Positions 1 through 5,759 of a stretch of DNA of 13,341 bases are shown here, piece after piece. Within the stretch, counting starts at the first letter, position 1, and every line of letters begins with the position of its first letter. The stretch covers positions 1 through 13,341 of the forward strand of contig CAZVEV010000156.1 of NCBI GenBank assembly GCA_964625865.1, read 5' to 3'. The notes under the pieces were generated by a model. It saw only the letters and a program-made list of their open reading frames with translations. It had not been told where the DNA came from and searched no databases. This DNA comes from CAZVEV01 sp964625865. GTDB lineage: Bacteria; Planctomycetota; Phycisphaerae; SM23-33. Both the position numbers and the translations under genes were made by a program.

Positions 1-990
1 CTTGACGCTCAGCGGTTCGTCGGTGAACTTCAAGACCTGACGGGTCCAGAGCACGTCGCCGACGCGCTCGAGCAGCCAGACCGTCGTCGGGTCGTTGACC
101 TCGCCGATGTCGGCGCCGACGTACAACGGCCCGTCGCCTATTCGCGACGGGTCCCCGGCGTCGGGATGCTGGCACCGCTCGATGAAGTCGTACGGCAGCC
201 AGGCCGACGAATCGCTGGCGGGGACCGCCATGTACTCCTGGTTCCACTGATCCTCGTTGCGGCAGCGTTTGCGCCGGGCCTTGAGAAAACCTTCGCGGGT
301 GAAGTTGGTGCCCCGCGTCTCGTTGATCCTTTCGACCAGGCCCTGTTCGACTGCCCGGACGATCGTGATCCGGTGAATGCTGAACGGGATATCGTCGGCC
401 TTGGCCTGGCCGGCGGCGCGGCGGTGGCCCATCTTGACGAACTTGTTGAACTCGCAGTCCTCCCCGTTGTGCGTCGAAAGGATGCGCAGCTTGCCGCCCC
501 ACATCGTGCACGGCTCGGCCGCTTCGTACATCCGCCCGGGCTCGTCGTGATAGGCGAACTCGTCGAGCCCCACGTCGCCGCCCTTGGACCGGAAGCGTCT
601 GGGGTTGGAAGTCATGGCCGTCATTCGCGCCCCGCATGGGAACCGCACGCAGAAGGCAGTGGCGGATTTGCCGGTCTTTGTGTCCTCGATATCGTCGGTG
701 AACGAGTCGACGATCCCCCCGGCCATCTTTGACCAGAAGCGGCAGTAATCGGCGAACTCGTACGCCGCCGATTCGTCGGCCGAGGAGAACCAGTAATCGC
801 AGGTCCGCGTCTCCGTCAGGCGGGTCATCGCGACGTCATTGGCCTCGGTGAACGTCGCGCCGATCCGCCGGGATTTTTCCCATATCTTCAGGTCGCTTTC
901 ATCGCGCCGCCAGAGTTCCTGCCACGGCAGAAGAACGTGGCCCTTGGACGTCTTGCGGGGCACGGCAATCATGGGCGTAGGCGGGGTCAC
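1..990 (-). CDS. Phage terminase large subunit, Mu gp28-like (partial, C-terminus off the left edge)
   Basis: ATP-driven DNA-packaging motor with a nuclease domain. The minus strand stays open for 330 codons from GTG at 990 to the window edge. Visible in order: Walker-A-like KSRRIGAT (about residues 39-46, the form with basic residues rather than GxxxxGK typical of gp28 terminases), Walker B VGLDEFAYH (about 140-148, Asp143-Glu144), coupling motif LRILSTHNG (about 168-176), and the first acidic motif of the RNase H-like nuclease, YVGADIGEVNDPTT (about 290-303, Asp294). The rest of the nuclease is missing because of the edge. I chose GTG 990 because AAGGGGGA lies about 9 nt upstream and the previous gene ends only 1 nt away; ATG 972 lacks a ribosome site. 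It is the last visible gene of the packaging operon. Family assignment is firm; only the 3' end is unknown. Confidence 0.9.
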   Translation of the reverse strand, partial: MTPPTPMIAVPRKTSKGHVLLPWQELWRRDESDLKIWEKSRRIGATFTEANDVAMTRLTETRTCDYWFSSADESAAYEFADYCRFWSKMAGGIVDSFTDDIEDTKTGKSATAFCVRFPCGARMTAMTSNPRRFRSKGGDVGLDEFAYHDEPGRMYEAAEPCTMWGGKLRILSTHNGEDCEFNKFVKMGHRRAAGQAKADDIPFSIHRITIVRAVEQGLVERINETRGTNFTREGFLKARRKRCRNEDQWNQEYMAVPASDSSAWLPYDFIERCQHPDAGDPSRIGDGPLYVGADIGEVNDPTTVWLLERVGDVLWTRQVLKFTDEPLSVK

Positions 991-991
991 T

Positions 992-1636
992 TTACGATTC
1001 CCCCTTCATGACCTTGTCGATCATCTTGTAGACTTCCGAGCGGCTGAGTTTCTTGTCGGCCGATTTGGCGGTGAGCTTATCTGTCTCTTCCTTGGCCTGG
1101 CGGCTGATCTCCTCGATGCGCATGTTGAGGATCTCGGTTTCGGCGTGGACCTTGGTGATCTTAGCGCCGCAGTTCATCAGCTTGATCAGCTGGGGTATCG
1201 AAATGCCCTCCATCACATCGGGCGGAAGATCCGACATCGCGTTAAAGATCAACTGCATCGAGAGCATTCTCTGGCCCCTGGCCAGGTCGCCTTCGTCCAT
1301 GTGGCCTACCGCCTCGCAGATGCTCTTGGCCTTGGCGGCCGCCAGGACAAGGGACCGCTCGGAAGCCATGATCGCCGCCCGATCGCGGTGGACCGACGTG
1401 CGGCCGACCTTGACGCCCTGGTCCCTCAGCCACGCCAGCAGATCGTCGATGGTATAGGTCTGCGTGTCGCGCAGCCTGATCTCGTATTCCTCCCACAGGC
1501 CGTTGCGGATCTCGGCGGCGGCGGGATCTTCGGCCACGCCGGCGGGCGTGCGTTTCCCGGCGGGCAGACCGGCTGCCTTGCCGGCAACGGCGGCCAGCCC
1601 CTCGTACGCTTTGGAATGTCGCACGTTTTTGCTCAT
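992..1636 (-). CDS. Terminase small subunit-like protein, Mu gp27/DUF3486-like
   Basis: 214 residues, immediately upstream of the large terminase. The family (DUF3486, Mu gp27) is thought to be the small, DNA-recognising terminase subunit of Mu-like phages. Visible: a basic N-terminus, a helix-turn-helix-like stretch around residues 55-90 (TIDDLLAWLRDQGVKVGRTSVHRDRAA), a helical middle, and a charged, probably coiled C-terminal region (about 165-212). The open frame extends upstream to ATG 1699, but that extension is translation of the heptamer repeat and is rejected in favour of ATG 1636; no strong ribosome site is visible for either, and ATG 1642 overlaps as another option. Placement between gp26-like and gp28-like genes matches Mu. 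Function is inferred from family and position. Confidence 0.8.
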   Translation of the reverse strand: MSKNVRHSKAYEGLAAVAGKAAGLPAGKRTPAGVAEDPAAAEIRNGLWEEYEIRLRDTQTYTIDDLLAWLRDQGVKVGRTSVHRDRAAIMASERSLVLAAAKAKSICEAVGHMDEGDLARGQRMLSMQLIFNAMSDLPPDVMEGISIPQLIKLMNCGAKITKVHAETEILNMRIEEISRQAKEETDKLTAKSADKKLSRSEVYKMIDKVMKGES

Positions 1637-1648
1637 TTCATTCGCAAA

Positions 1649-1718
1649 GGTTCTAGGTCCTGGGTGATAGGTTTTAGGTTCAACCCTAGCACCCAGCACC
1701 TGACACCCAGCACCTGCC
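1649..1718. repeat. Ten-unit heptamer array forming an inverted repeat between packaging genes
   Basis: Plus-strand 1649-1683 reads as five 7-mers beginning GGT (for example GGTTCTA, GGTCCTG), and 1684-1718 reads as five 7-mers of ACCCAGC/ACCTGAC type in the opposite sense. The arms pair: GGTCCTGGGTG (1656-1666) matches the reverse complement of CACCCAGCACC, present twice (1690-1700 and 1704-1714), at 10 of 11 positions. In the minus-strand transcript this lies between the gp26-like stop and the gp27-like start and should fold into a hairpin. No T-run follows, so it is not a standard terminator. Confidence 0.75.
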
Positions 1719-1729
1719 GTCCATCATTT

Positions 1730-2050
1730 CTACCCGCCCGTAAACTCGTCTATCTTTTCCCACGGGCAGCCGGCGTCGAAGAAGTTCCGGCCGCGAGACG
1801 TGGATCGGTAACACTTGCCGGTGACCGAGGCGACACCCTCGGCGTCTTCGACCGCGATCATGCCGTCTTCGATCAGGTCCACGATCTGCGAGTCGATCTC
1901 TTCCTGGCTGATCGGCGTGCGTCCGGCCGAGAACGCCTGGTAGAGATGTCCGGCCAGGAGGGCCGCGTCGGGGTTGCCGCTGAACATGTTGCAGACCAGG
2001 GTCAGGATTCTCAATCGGATCGCCCGTTTCTTTGCAATCTTTGGTGTCAT
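1730..2050 (-). CDS. Winged-helix phage protein, Mu gp26-like position
   Basis: 106 residues. The start ATG 2050 overlaps the stop of the upstream gene (TCAT on the plus strand, ATGA coupling). The pattern of an N-terminal helix (AIRLRILTLVCNMF), a helix pair (LLAGHLYQAF then SQEEIDSQIVDLIEDGMI) and a beta-wing followed by YRSTSRGRNFF looks like a small winged helix-turn-helix domain, as in the short wHTH proteins found between gp25-like and gp27-like genes of Mu-like phages. There is no signal peptide or membrane segment. Its role in packaging or regulation is not known; the domain call is my reading of the sequence, and the position supports phage morphogenesis or packaging. Confidence 0.7.
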   Translation of the reverse strand: MTPKIAKKRAIRLRILTLVCNMFSGNPDAALLAGHLYQAFSAGRTPISQEEIDSQIVDLIEDGMIAVEDAEGVASVTGKCYRSTSRGRNFFDAGCPWEKIDEFTGG

Positions 2051-2520
2051 TTTGCTGCACCACCTTTTTTGCCTGCGGCGCCGATCGCGGCGACCTGTTC
2101 AGATAGTTTGTTCTGCCGTTCGTGTACGCGGCGGAGGCCGTCGTCGAGCAGTTCCCTCAGGAGGTTGTACTGGTCGCTTTGATGGACCATGATCTGGCCG
2201 AGTTCCCCTCGCGTCGCGAAACTGTCGCGGGCGCGTAGCTCGCATTTAGTCCGCTCGACGGTCAAGGCGCCAACATCTTTGCTCAGATCCCTGATGTCCT
2301 TTTTCACGTCCCCCATGTCCTCGTCTATGGCCTTCATTCGGGTCCGGAGGATAGCCACGCCCACCAGGACGCCGACGAGGCCCGAGACGATCCCCATAAT
2401 GAAATTGGCCAGGAGCCACGGGAGGACTCCGTCAAAGGTCGAACCTGCGGGTAATGCGGCGAGGGCGAGTAGTCCGTTACCCGCCGTCGCCGCCCCGGTG
2501 ACTGCCCACATCCATGTCAT
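2047..2520 (-). CDS. Membrane protein with coiled coil, Mu gp25/DUF2730-like
   Basis: 157 residues from ATG 2520, which has GGAGAG about 8 nt upstream; the open frame continues further upstream but that part overlaps the preceding gene. Two hydrophobic segments are visible (about residues 5-23 and 33-58, ending in VGVAILRTRMK), then a long charged heptad-like stretch (about 60-145: MKAIDEDMGDVKKDIRDLSKDV and onward) predicted to be a coiled coil facing away from the membrane, and a Gly/Ala/Lys tail. This architecture and its place upstream of gp26/gp27/gp28-like genes match the DUF2730 (Mu gp25) family, whose function is unknown. A spanin-like lysis role cannot be excluded. Its start overlaps the upstream XRE gene by 44 nt. 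Confidence 0.7.
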   Translation of the reverse strand: MTWMWAVTGAATAGNGLLALAALPAGSTFDGVLPWLLANFIMGIVSGLVGVLVGVAILRTRMKAIDEDMGDVKKDIRDLSKDVGALTVERTKCELRARDSFATRGELGQIMVHQSDQYNLLRELLDDGLRRVHERQNKLSEQVAAIGAAGKKGGAAK

Positions 2521-2881
2521 TTTCGTCGCTCTCCGTAGCGGAGTCGCTTCCTTGCGTTTGTTCGTTTGGTTCGTTAACGACCAGCTGCACGCCGGGCGGT
2601 ACGTCCACGCCCTGCAGCCGGTCAAATCGTTCTTGGGAAACCTGAAGGGTAAGAGCGGTGTCGCCGAAGGCGTACCATAGCAACGGCACGCCCGCTTCCG
2701 TGGCAATCCGGAAAAGGGCACCGAGGATCTCAAAGCGAATTGATTCCAACTTCCCTTTTTCGATTCGCGTGACCATGGCCTGATTTGCGATAGGCAGCTT
2801 CTCTGCGAAACCCTCCTGCGTCAGGCCTTCCAGCCGCCGGAGGAATCGAGTACGTTGTCCAAAGCCGAGCGAGATGTCCAT
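2477..2881 (-). CDS. XRE-family transcriptional regulator heading the packaging operon
   Basis: 134 residues from ATG 2881, with AGGTGAG a few nt upstream. An XRE helix-turn-helix spans about residues 8-50 (FGQRTRFLRRLEGLTQEGFAEKL then QAMVTRIEKGK), followed by a helical extension ESIRFEILGALFRIATEAGVPLLWYAFGD that closely resembles SLSFENLGRLRAFAEDCGKNPVWLLVGD of the repressor and the matching part of the Cro-like protein, so the three are probably paralogues. The C-terminal 35 residues are acidic, Gln/Ser/Asp-rich and probably disordered. It is the first gene after the near-consensus promoter at 2962-2990. It may autoregulate or activate late transcription in place of Mu C or Mor, neither of which is visible; that is inference. 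Confidence 0.75.
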   Translation of the reverse strand: MDISLGFGQRTRFLRRLEGLTQEGFAEKLPIANQAMVTRIEKGKLESIRFEILGALFRIATEAGVPLLWYAFGDTALTLQVSQERFDRLQGVDVPPGVQLVVNEPNEQTQGSDSATESDENDMDVGSHRGGDGG

Positions 2882-2961
2882 TTCTCACCTGTAAGTTCCA
2901 GCTGGCGGCCGGGCTTTCAACCAACAGCCGCCAGCCCGCTCATAGAATCGGTCAGAGATGG

Positions 2962-2990
2962 ACTATATCCCCACTAAAAATGCGTGTCAA
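2962..2990 (-). promoter_or_regulatory. Near-consensus sigma70-type promoter for the leftward packaging operon
   Basis: On the minus strand TTGACA (2990-2985) is followed by exactly 17 nt and TATAGT (2967-2962). Transcription would start near 2955 and leave a roughly 75-nt leader before ATG 2881. A TGTCTA-type operator touches the -35, which suggests repression by the phage repressor. Confidence 0.75.
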
Positions 2991-3005
2991 TGTCTAAATA
3001 GATTT
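2985..3005. promoter_or_regulatory. Putative repressor operator over the packaging-operon -35
   Basis: TGTCAATGTCTAAATAGA (2985-3002) aligns with TGTCAGATGTCTACAATAGA (4537-4556) of the early control region, differing only by two single-base gaps. It contains TCTA-AA-TAGA, a shortened form of the perfect early palindrome. It overlaps the -35 hexamer, so a bound protein would block RNA polymerase. Lower affinity than the early site is likely because the right half-site is degenerate. Confidence 0.6.
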
Positions 3006-3036
3006 TATTTGTCTTTTTTTGCCTCTTGTACCCGCC

Positions 3037-3252
3037 TTATGCCTGACGCGGTTCCGGAGCAGCAGAGGCGTCAATTATACGCTGCGCTTTCGTCAACAGT
3101 GTATTGATCTCCAGCCTCCGCCTGCGGAGCTTGGCGATCAGCGATTCCAGTTGCGGGAGGTTGGCCCGGACGTGAGCAAGATTCCCTTCGGCCAGCGATC
3201 TCGCCAGGCCGTCCAGGTACGCCGAACCGTCGTTGTAATGTATATCCGTCAT
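3037..3252 (-). CDS. Small helical protein of unknown function
   Basis: 71 residues from ATG 3252, directly after the upstream stop at 3254-3256; the frame also allows ATG 3273 (78 residues, overlapping the upstream gene by 20 nt). I do not recognise a family. The sequence is almost entirely helical: SAYLDGLARSLAEGNLAHVRANLPQLESLIAKLRRRRLEINTLLTKAQRIID, with regular hydrophobic spacing suggesting a helical hairpin or coiled coil, and a short Pro/Arg tail. It is the distal gene of the repressor transcript. A role as a partner or modulator of the repressor is possible from position only. Confidence 0.55.
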   Translation of the reverse strand: MTDIHYNDGSAYLDGLARSLAEGNLAHVRANLPQLESLIAKLRRRRLEINTLLTKAQRIIDASAAPEPRQA

Positions 3253-3253
3253 G

Positions 3254-3646
3254 TCAGTCCGCCAGGGGGTCATTCAGATTGGTCCCGTCCAGAGAAGTGC
3301 GTTTGGGTTTGGAGACGGGCGGGTCAAGGGCGGCCTGGATGTCTCTATCGGACATCGCTGGTGCAGGCGTCATAGTCGATCGAGCCGTTCTGGCGGCAGG
3401 GGGAACTCCTATTCGGGTATCTTTCATAGGCACCTTTGCCCCCGAAGCCTGGGCCTTGTCCCAGGTGAGGATCTCAAGGTGCTCAAGTACGCCTGCACAA
3501 AAGTGAAGCAGCATGCCCCCGATAAACAGGACGAAGACGCACAAGTATCCGGTCATCCTTTGACCGCGAGCCTCTGGCGCAACGAGGCCTATAGCCATCA
3601 ACAAACTGAGGGCCTGCAATATGGCCGCAGTCGCTCTGTATACCAT
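3254..3646 (-). CDS. Small membrane protein with cytoplasmic tail, unknown function
   Basis: 130 residues from ATG 3646, which has AGGGAG 7 nt upstream; the longer start ATG 3670 overlaps the repressor's end and has its GGAGG directly adjoining the codon, so it is less likely. Two hydrophobic segments are visible (about residues 6-22, AAILQALSLLMAIGLV, and 32-52, TGYLCVFVLFIGGMLLHFC), separated by a short polar turn; a polar Pro/Ala/Thr/Lys-rich tail of about 70 residues follows. The first segment could instead be a signal anchor. It lies 16 nt after the repressor stop and so is probably cotranscribed from the lysogenic promoter, as lysogenic-conversion or exclusion genes often are. No family recognised. 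Confidence 0.6.
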   Translation of the reverse strand: MVYRATAAILQALSLLMAIGLVAPEARGQRMTGYLCVFVLFIGGMLLHFCAGVLEHLEILTWDKAQASGAKVPMKDTRIGVPPAARTARSTMTPAPAMSDRDIQAALDPPVSKPKRTSLDGTNLNDPLAD

Positions 3647-3662
3647 TTTCCCGCTCCCTTCT

Positions 3663-4493
3663 CTATCCATCCTCCTCGACGATCGCCAGGAGGTGATCGT
3701 GTATCGGATAAGCCGCCGCGATGCTCCCGGCCGGTACGCTGTCGTCGGGGAAGTCGGGGTTGAGGCTCTTGAGTTTTGCCGACCCGCCGCGCACTGACAG
3801 CATCTTGAGGCGGGCTGTTCTCTCGCCGCCTTCGTCCTCGGTCAGGACGCAGCAGATCCCGCTGCGGACCGTGATGGACGTGTCGACGATCACGATGTCG
3901 CCGGAACTGTATTCCGGGGTCATCGAATCGCCGATGACCCGGACGGCCACCGCCCCGTCAGGGGCGCCTGAATATTCGACGTATGCGTGGGCCCAGCCCG
4001 GAGGTCCCGACTCGGCCTCTTCGGTATCGAAGCCGACGCCTGCGGCGACGCGGCCAATGATCGGCACGTACTTGCCCTGCCAGTCCTGACCGAGCGACTC
4101 GGGTCCGACAACCCTGAAGCCCTTCCGCAGCTTCCTGGTCACCTGCCACGGCGTCTTTGGCGGCGAAGACCCGGCGGCCATCTCCTCGGCGAACTTCTGA
4201 CCGAGAGCGCCGACCAGTTCCTCCTTAGTAGCGGAACCAAGAACAATATCACCGACCAGGAGCCAAACAGGATTCTTCCCGCAATCCTCAGCGAACGCGC
4301 GCAGGCGGCCCAGGTTCTCAAAAGATAACGACTGCATCGCCGCGCTTTCGATCCGGCTGACGGTTCGCTGATTCTCGAATCCGTACTTCTCGGCCATCTC
4401 TCCCTGCGTCATGCCGGCGTCCCGCCGCAACTGGCGGACACGCTCTCCGAAGGCCTGAGCGAACGACACCTGGTCTGTGTTTTCAGTGGCCAT
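3663..4493 (-). CDS. Phage repressor, XRE HTH plus S24/LexA-type autoprotease
   Basis: 276 residues. The N-terminal XRE domain (about residues 12-60: FGERVRQLRRDAGMTQGEMAEKYGF then NQRTVSRIESAAM) is followed by a helical linker and a C-terminal S24 peptidase domain. Candidate self-cleavage site Ala151-Gly152 in RVAAGVGF; nucleophile Ser190 in VIGDSMTPEYSSGDIVIVD; general base Lys230 in TARLKMLS. All parts needed for RecA-stimulated cleavage are present, so SOS induction of the phage is expected. It is divergent from the Cro-like gene and separated by 136 nt holding a perfect operator palindrome. ATG 4493 has no Shine-Dalgarno sequence; the upstream bases are A/T-rich, so translation may be weak or from a very short leader. 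Strong assignment; the operator target is inferred. Confidence 0.92.
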   Translation of the reverse strand: MATENTDQVSFAQAFGERVRQLRRDAGMTQGEMAEKYGFENQRTVSRIESAAMQSLSFENLGRLRAFAEDCGKNPVWLLVGDIVLGSATKEELVGALGQKFAEEMAAGSSPPKTPWQVTRKLRKGFRVVGPESLGQDWQGKYVPIIGRVAAGVGFDTEEAESGPPGWAHAYVEYSGAPDGAVAVRVIGDSMTPEYSSGDIVIVDTSITVRSGICCVLTEDEGGERTARLKMLSVRGGSAKLKSLNPDFPDDSVPAGSIAAAYPIHDHLLAIVEEDG

Positions 4494-4513
4494 GTAAAAT
4501 TTTTCACAAAAAA

Positions 4514-4542
4514 TGTCTAAAGCTCTTGCTTTTACCTGTCAG
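4514..4542 (-). promoter_or_regulatory. Weak candidate promoter for the repressor
   Basis: On the minus strand CTGACA (4542-4537), a 17-nt spacer and TAGACA (4519-4514). The -10 matches consensus at only three positions. It coincides exactly with a lone TGTCTA half-site, which would allow autorepression. The predicted leader would be only about 14 nt, consistent with the absence of a ribosome-binding site before ATG 4493. Confidence 0.35.
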
Positions 4543-4553
4543 ATGTCTACAAT
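4526..4553 (+). promoter_or_regulatory. Early rightward promoter
   Basis: TTGCTT (4526-4531), a 16-nt spacer and TACAAT (4548-4553), with transcription expected to start near 4560 and give a leader of about 70 nt. The -10 lies wholly inside the operator palindrome, so repressor binding would directly occlude it. Confidence 0.65.
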
Positions 4554-4558
4554 AGACA
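4544..4558. promoter_or_regulatory. Perfect operator palindrome of the immunity region
   Basis: TGTCTA-CAA-TAGACA is a perfect inverted repeat with 6-bp arms and a 3-bp centre, sited between the divergent repressor and Cro-like genes and on the rightward -10. A TGTCTA half-site lies 30 bp away at 4514, and TGTCA directly precedes it at 4537. It is the best candidate binding site for the XRE repressor and probably also for the Cro-like protein. Confidence 0.75.
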
Positions 4559-4629
4559 CTGAATGGCAGCAGTATGGGCTATAAAGCCTATCTGTTCGCC
4601 ACGAAAAGAATTTTACTCACGAGGTGACT

Positions 4630-5001
4630 ATGAGTCAAGAAAAAAGCAAAAATATCAAGCGGGAAGGTGGGAATAGTTTCGCCGCATATATCGGACGGCA
4701 GGTGCGATCTCTTCGCGGAGAGGCCGCAATTGACCAGCGAGAACTGGCCCGGCAATACCACCTTGGCGGCCAGACCGTTGTCACGCGGATCGAGCGGGCG
4801 AACTTCCAGTCACTGACCGCCAACCAACTCGAAGGCCTCATCCGCTTCGCCGAGGACTGCGGCAAGTCGGCCCAGTGGCTCTTCACCGGCGAGGATATTC
4901 CCGAGCCCGCCCAGCCCGCCGCCACAACTCTTGAGATACCCGCGATGGCCGAGGGTGGCACCATCAGCATAAGGATCACCCCCGTGGAGAAATCAGCATG
5001 A
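4630..5001 (+). CDS. Cro/Ner-like HTH regulator, paralogue of the repressor N-terminus
   Basis: 123 residues from ATG 4630, preceded by GAGGTG; an in-frame GTG at 4624 lies within that ribosome site and is rejected. The XRE domain (about residues 17-62: AAYIGRQVRSLRGEAAIDQRELARQYHL then QTVVTRIERANFQ) and the following SLTANQLEGLIRFAEDCGKSAQWLFTGEDI align closely with the repressor (SLSFENLGRLRAFAEDCGKNPVWLLVGDI). It lacks the protease domain; the tail ends in a strand-like GGTISIRITPVEKSA. First gene of the rightward early transcript, directly below the operator, as ner/cro genes are. It probably represses the lysogenic promoter on induction. The stop overlaps the next start (ATGA). Confidence 0.8.
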   Translation: MSQEKSKNIKREGGNSFAAYIGRQVRSLRGEAAIDQRELARQYHLGGQTVVTRIERANFQSLTANQLEGLIRFAEDCGKSAQWLFTGEDIPEPAQPAATTLEIPAMAEGGTISIRITPVEKSA

Positions 5002-5280
5002 CGGCGACTATGAGTCAAGGACAAATTGAAGAGCCCAGCGTCACGATCCGTGGGTGGCCGACGATCAGGTGGCGGGCATTTGCGGCGATGGAGGTCCGGC
5101 GCATCGTAGACCTCATTCGCATGGCCGGAGAGACCGGAGAGTCCGCACAACGAGTCTTCTCCGGACGCGACCTCCCCGAAGGTCCACTGCCGGACTCGCG
5201 TGTCGCGATAGCATCCCCCGACGGCAGGGTAATAGTGCAGATCGTGGTTCTGGATACGGAGAAATCAGCATGACGGCGAC
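4986..5280 (+). repeat. 23-nt perfect direct repeat bounding a duplicated gene
   Basis: Positions 4986-5008 and 5258-5280 are identical over 23 nt. Each copy carries the last codons of one ORF (EKSA), the GGAG ribosome site and the ATGA stop/start of the next. They are 272 bp apart and mark the junctions of a tandem duplication of the Cro-like cassette. Confidence 0.85.
4998..5273 (+). CDS. HTH-less tandem duplicate of the Cro-like protein
   Basis: 91 residues from ATG 4998 (ATGA overlap with the upstream stop); ATG 5010, matching the start of the upstream paralogue (ATGAGTCAAG in both), is an alternative giving 87. RRIVDLIRMAGETGESAQRVFSGRDLPE aligns with EGLIRFAEDCGKSAQWLFTGEDIPE of the Cro-like protein, and both end in a hydrophobic strand plus EKSA. 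The 30-40 residues that form the DNA-binding helices upstream are missing, leaving a short unrelated VTIRGWPTIRWRAFAAM segment. It could be a degenerate copy, or a dimerisation-only antagonist that mixes with the Cro-like protein or repressor. An intact frame with coupled starts on both sides argues against simple decay. Confidence 0.6.
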   Translation: MTATMSQGQIEEPSVTIRGWPTIRWRAFAAMEVRRIVDLIRMAGETGESAQRVFSGRDLPEGPLPDSRVAIASPDGRVIVQIVVLDTEKSA

Positions 5281-5485
5281 GACAGCGACATTGAACCGCT
5301 TGCGGTTTCGCGCGCCGTGGCCGGGCGTGACCGCCGCAGGCGGTCAATCAACCACCCTGCGAACAACCAACGGCAACGACACCCCGGGGATCGCACGGGC
5401 CGTTCGTCCGCTCGGAGATCCCTTTAGGCGAAGAAGAGACGCGCGAAACCGCAAGCGGTTAACGACCATCGGAGCACGACAATGA
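5270..5485 (+). CDS. Short Arg-rich ORF, doubtful gene
   Basis: 71 codons from ATG 5270, joined to neighbours by ATGA overlaps on both sides (5270-5273 and 5482-5485). The product is basic and low in complexity (PLGDPFRRRRDARNRKRLTT) and much of it is translation of the 21-bp inverted repeat and an internal hairpin. It has the MTAT start inherited from the duplication of the upstream gene. It may be no more than a coupled leader that carries ribosomes to the next gene; a small basic DNA-binding protein is the alternative. No family recognised. Confidence 0.35.
   Translation: MTATTATLNRLRFRAPWPGVTAAGGQSTTLRTTNGNDTPGIARAVRPLGDPFRRRRDARNRKRLTTIGARQ
5294..5460. repeat. 167-bp element bounded by a perfect 21-bp inverted repeat
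   Basis: 5294-5314 is the exact reverse complement of 5440-5460 over 21 nt (core ACCGCTTGCGGTTTCGCGCG). Inside is a perfect hairpin GACCGCC-GCA-GGCGGTC (5329-5345). The size and perfect terminal repeats resemble a MITE-like element, but I see no flanking target-site duplication. The left repeat recurs once more, without its partner, at 5822-5845. Confidence 0.8.
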
Positions 5486-5754
5486 CCAAACGAAACCGGC
5501 AATCACAATCACAATCGAAAGCAGCCTCGGCCGCGATCAAGGGGCAGATCGTCGCGGCGGGCCTTAAACTCGGGGACGTGGCCGCCGAGGCGAGGATCGC
5601 CCAGTCGACCCTGAGCCTCTACATCAGCGGCCAGCGAAACAACTACCACACCCAGATCGCCATCTACGAAGCCTTCTGCCGCCTGGTCGGGGTCAAGGTC
5701 ACCAGGAGCGGCGAGGAAGTATTCTGGGGCGAACTGATGAATAGAGCGGCGTGA
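5482..5754 (+). CDS. Small XRE/Cro-type DNA-binding protein
   Basis: 90 residues from ATG 5482, with GGAG at 5471-5474 and an ATGA overlap with the previous ORF. After a Gln/Ser-rich N-terminus, residues about 18-52 (AAIKGQIVAAGLKLGDVAAEARIAQSTLSLYISGQR) form a clear helix-turn-helix, followed by a helix (YHTQIAIYEAFCRLVG) and a short C-terminal strand/helix. It is not obviously close to the three repressor-type paralogues. As part of the early operon it probably regulates early or middle genes or host genes; the target is not known. The HTH call is firm, the role is inferred. Confidence 0.75.
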   Translation: MTKRNRQSQSQSKAASAAIKGQIVAAGLKLGDVAAEARIAQSTLSLYISGQRNNYHTQIAIYEAFCRLVGVKVTRSGEEVFWGELMNRAA

Positions 5755-5759
5755 ACGGC

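Noticed and set aside
1637..1699. N-terminal extension of the gp27-like protein to ATG 1699
   Set aside because: The added residues (LGARVEPKTYHPGPRTFANE) are mostly translation of the heptamer hairpin and are not expected in the family.
166..2182. Long plus-strand open frames (188 and 447 codons) at the left
   Set aside because: They lie opposite the terminase and gp25-gp27-like genes, have no ribosome sites and read as low-complexity Arg/Gly/Ala/Leu sequence. The minus strand carries recognisable motifs throughout.
4578..4589. GGCT-ATAA-AGCC small palindrome in the early leader as a second operator
   Set aside because: The arms are only 4 bp and bear no similarity to TGTCTA; too weak to call.
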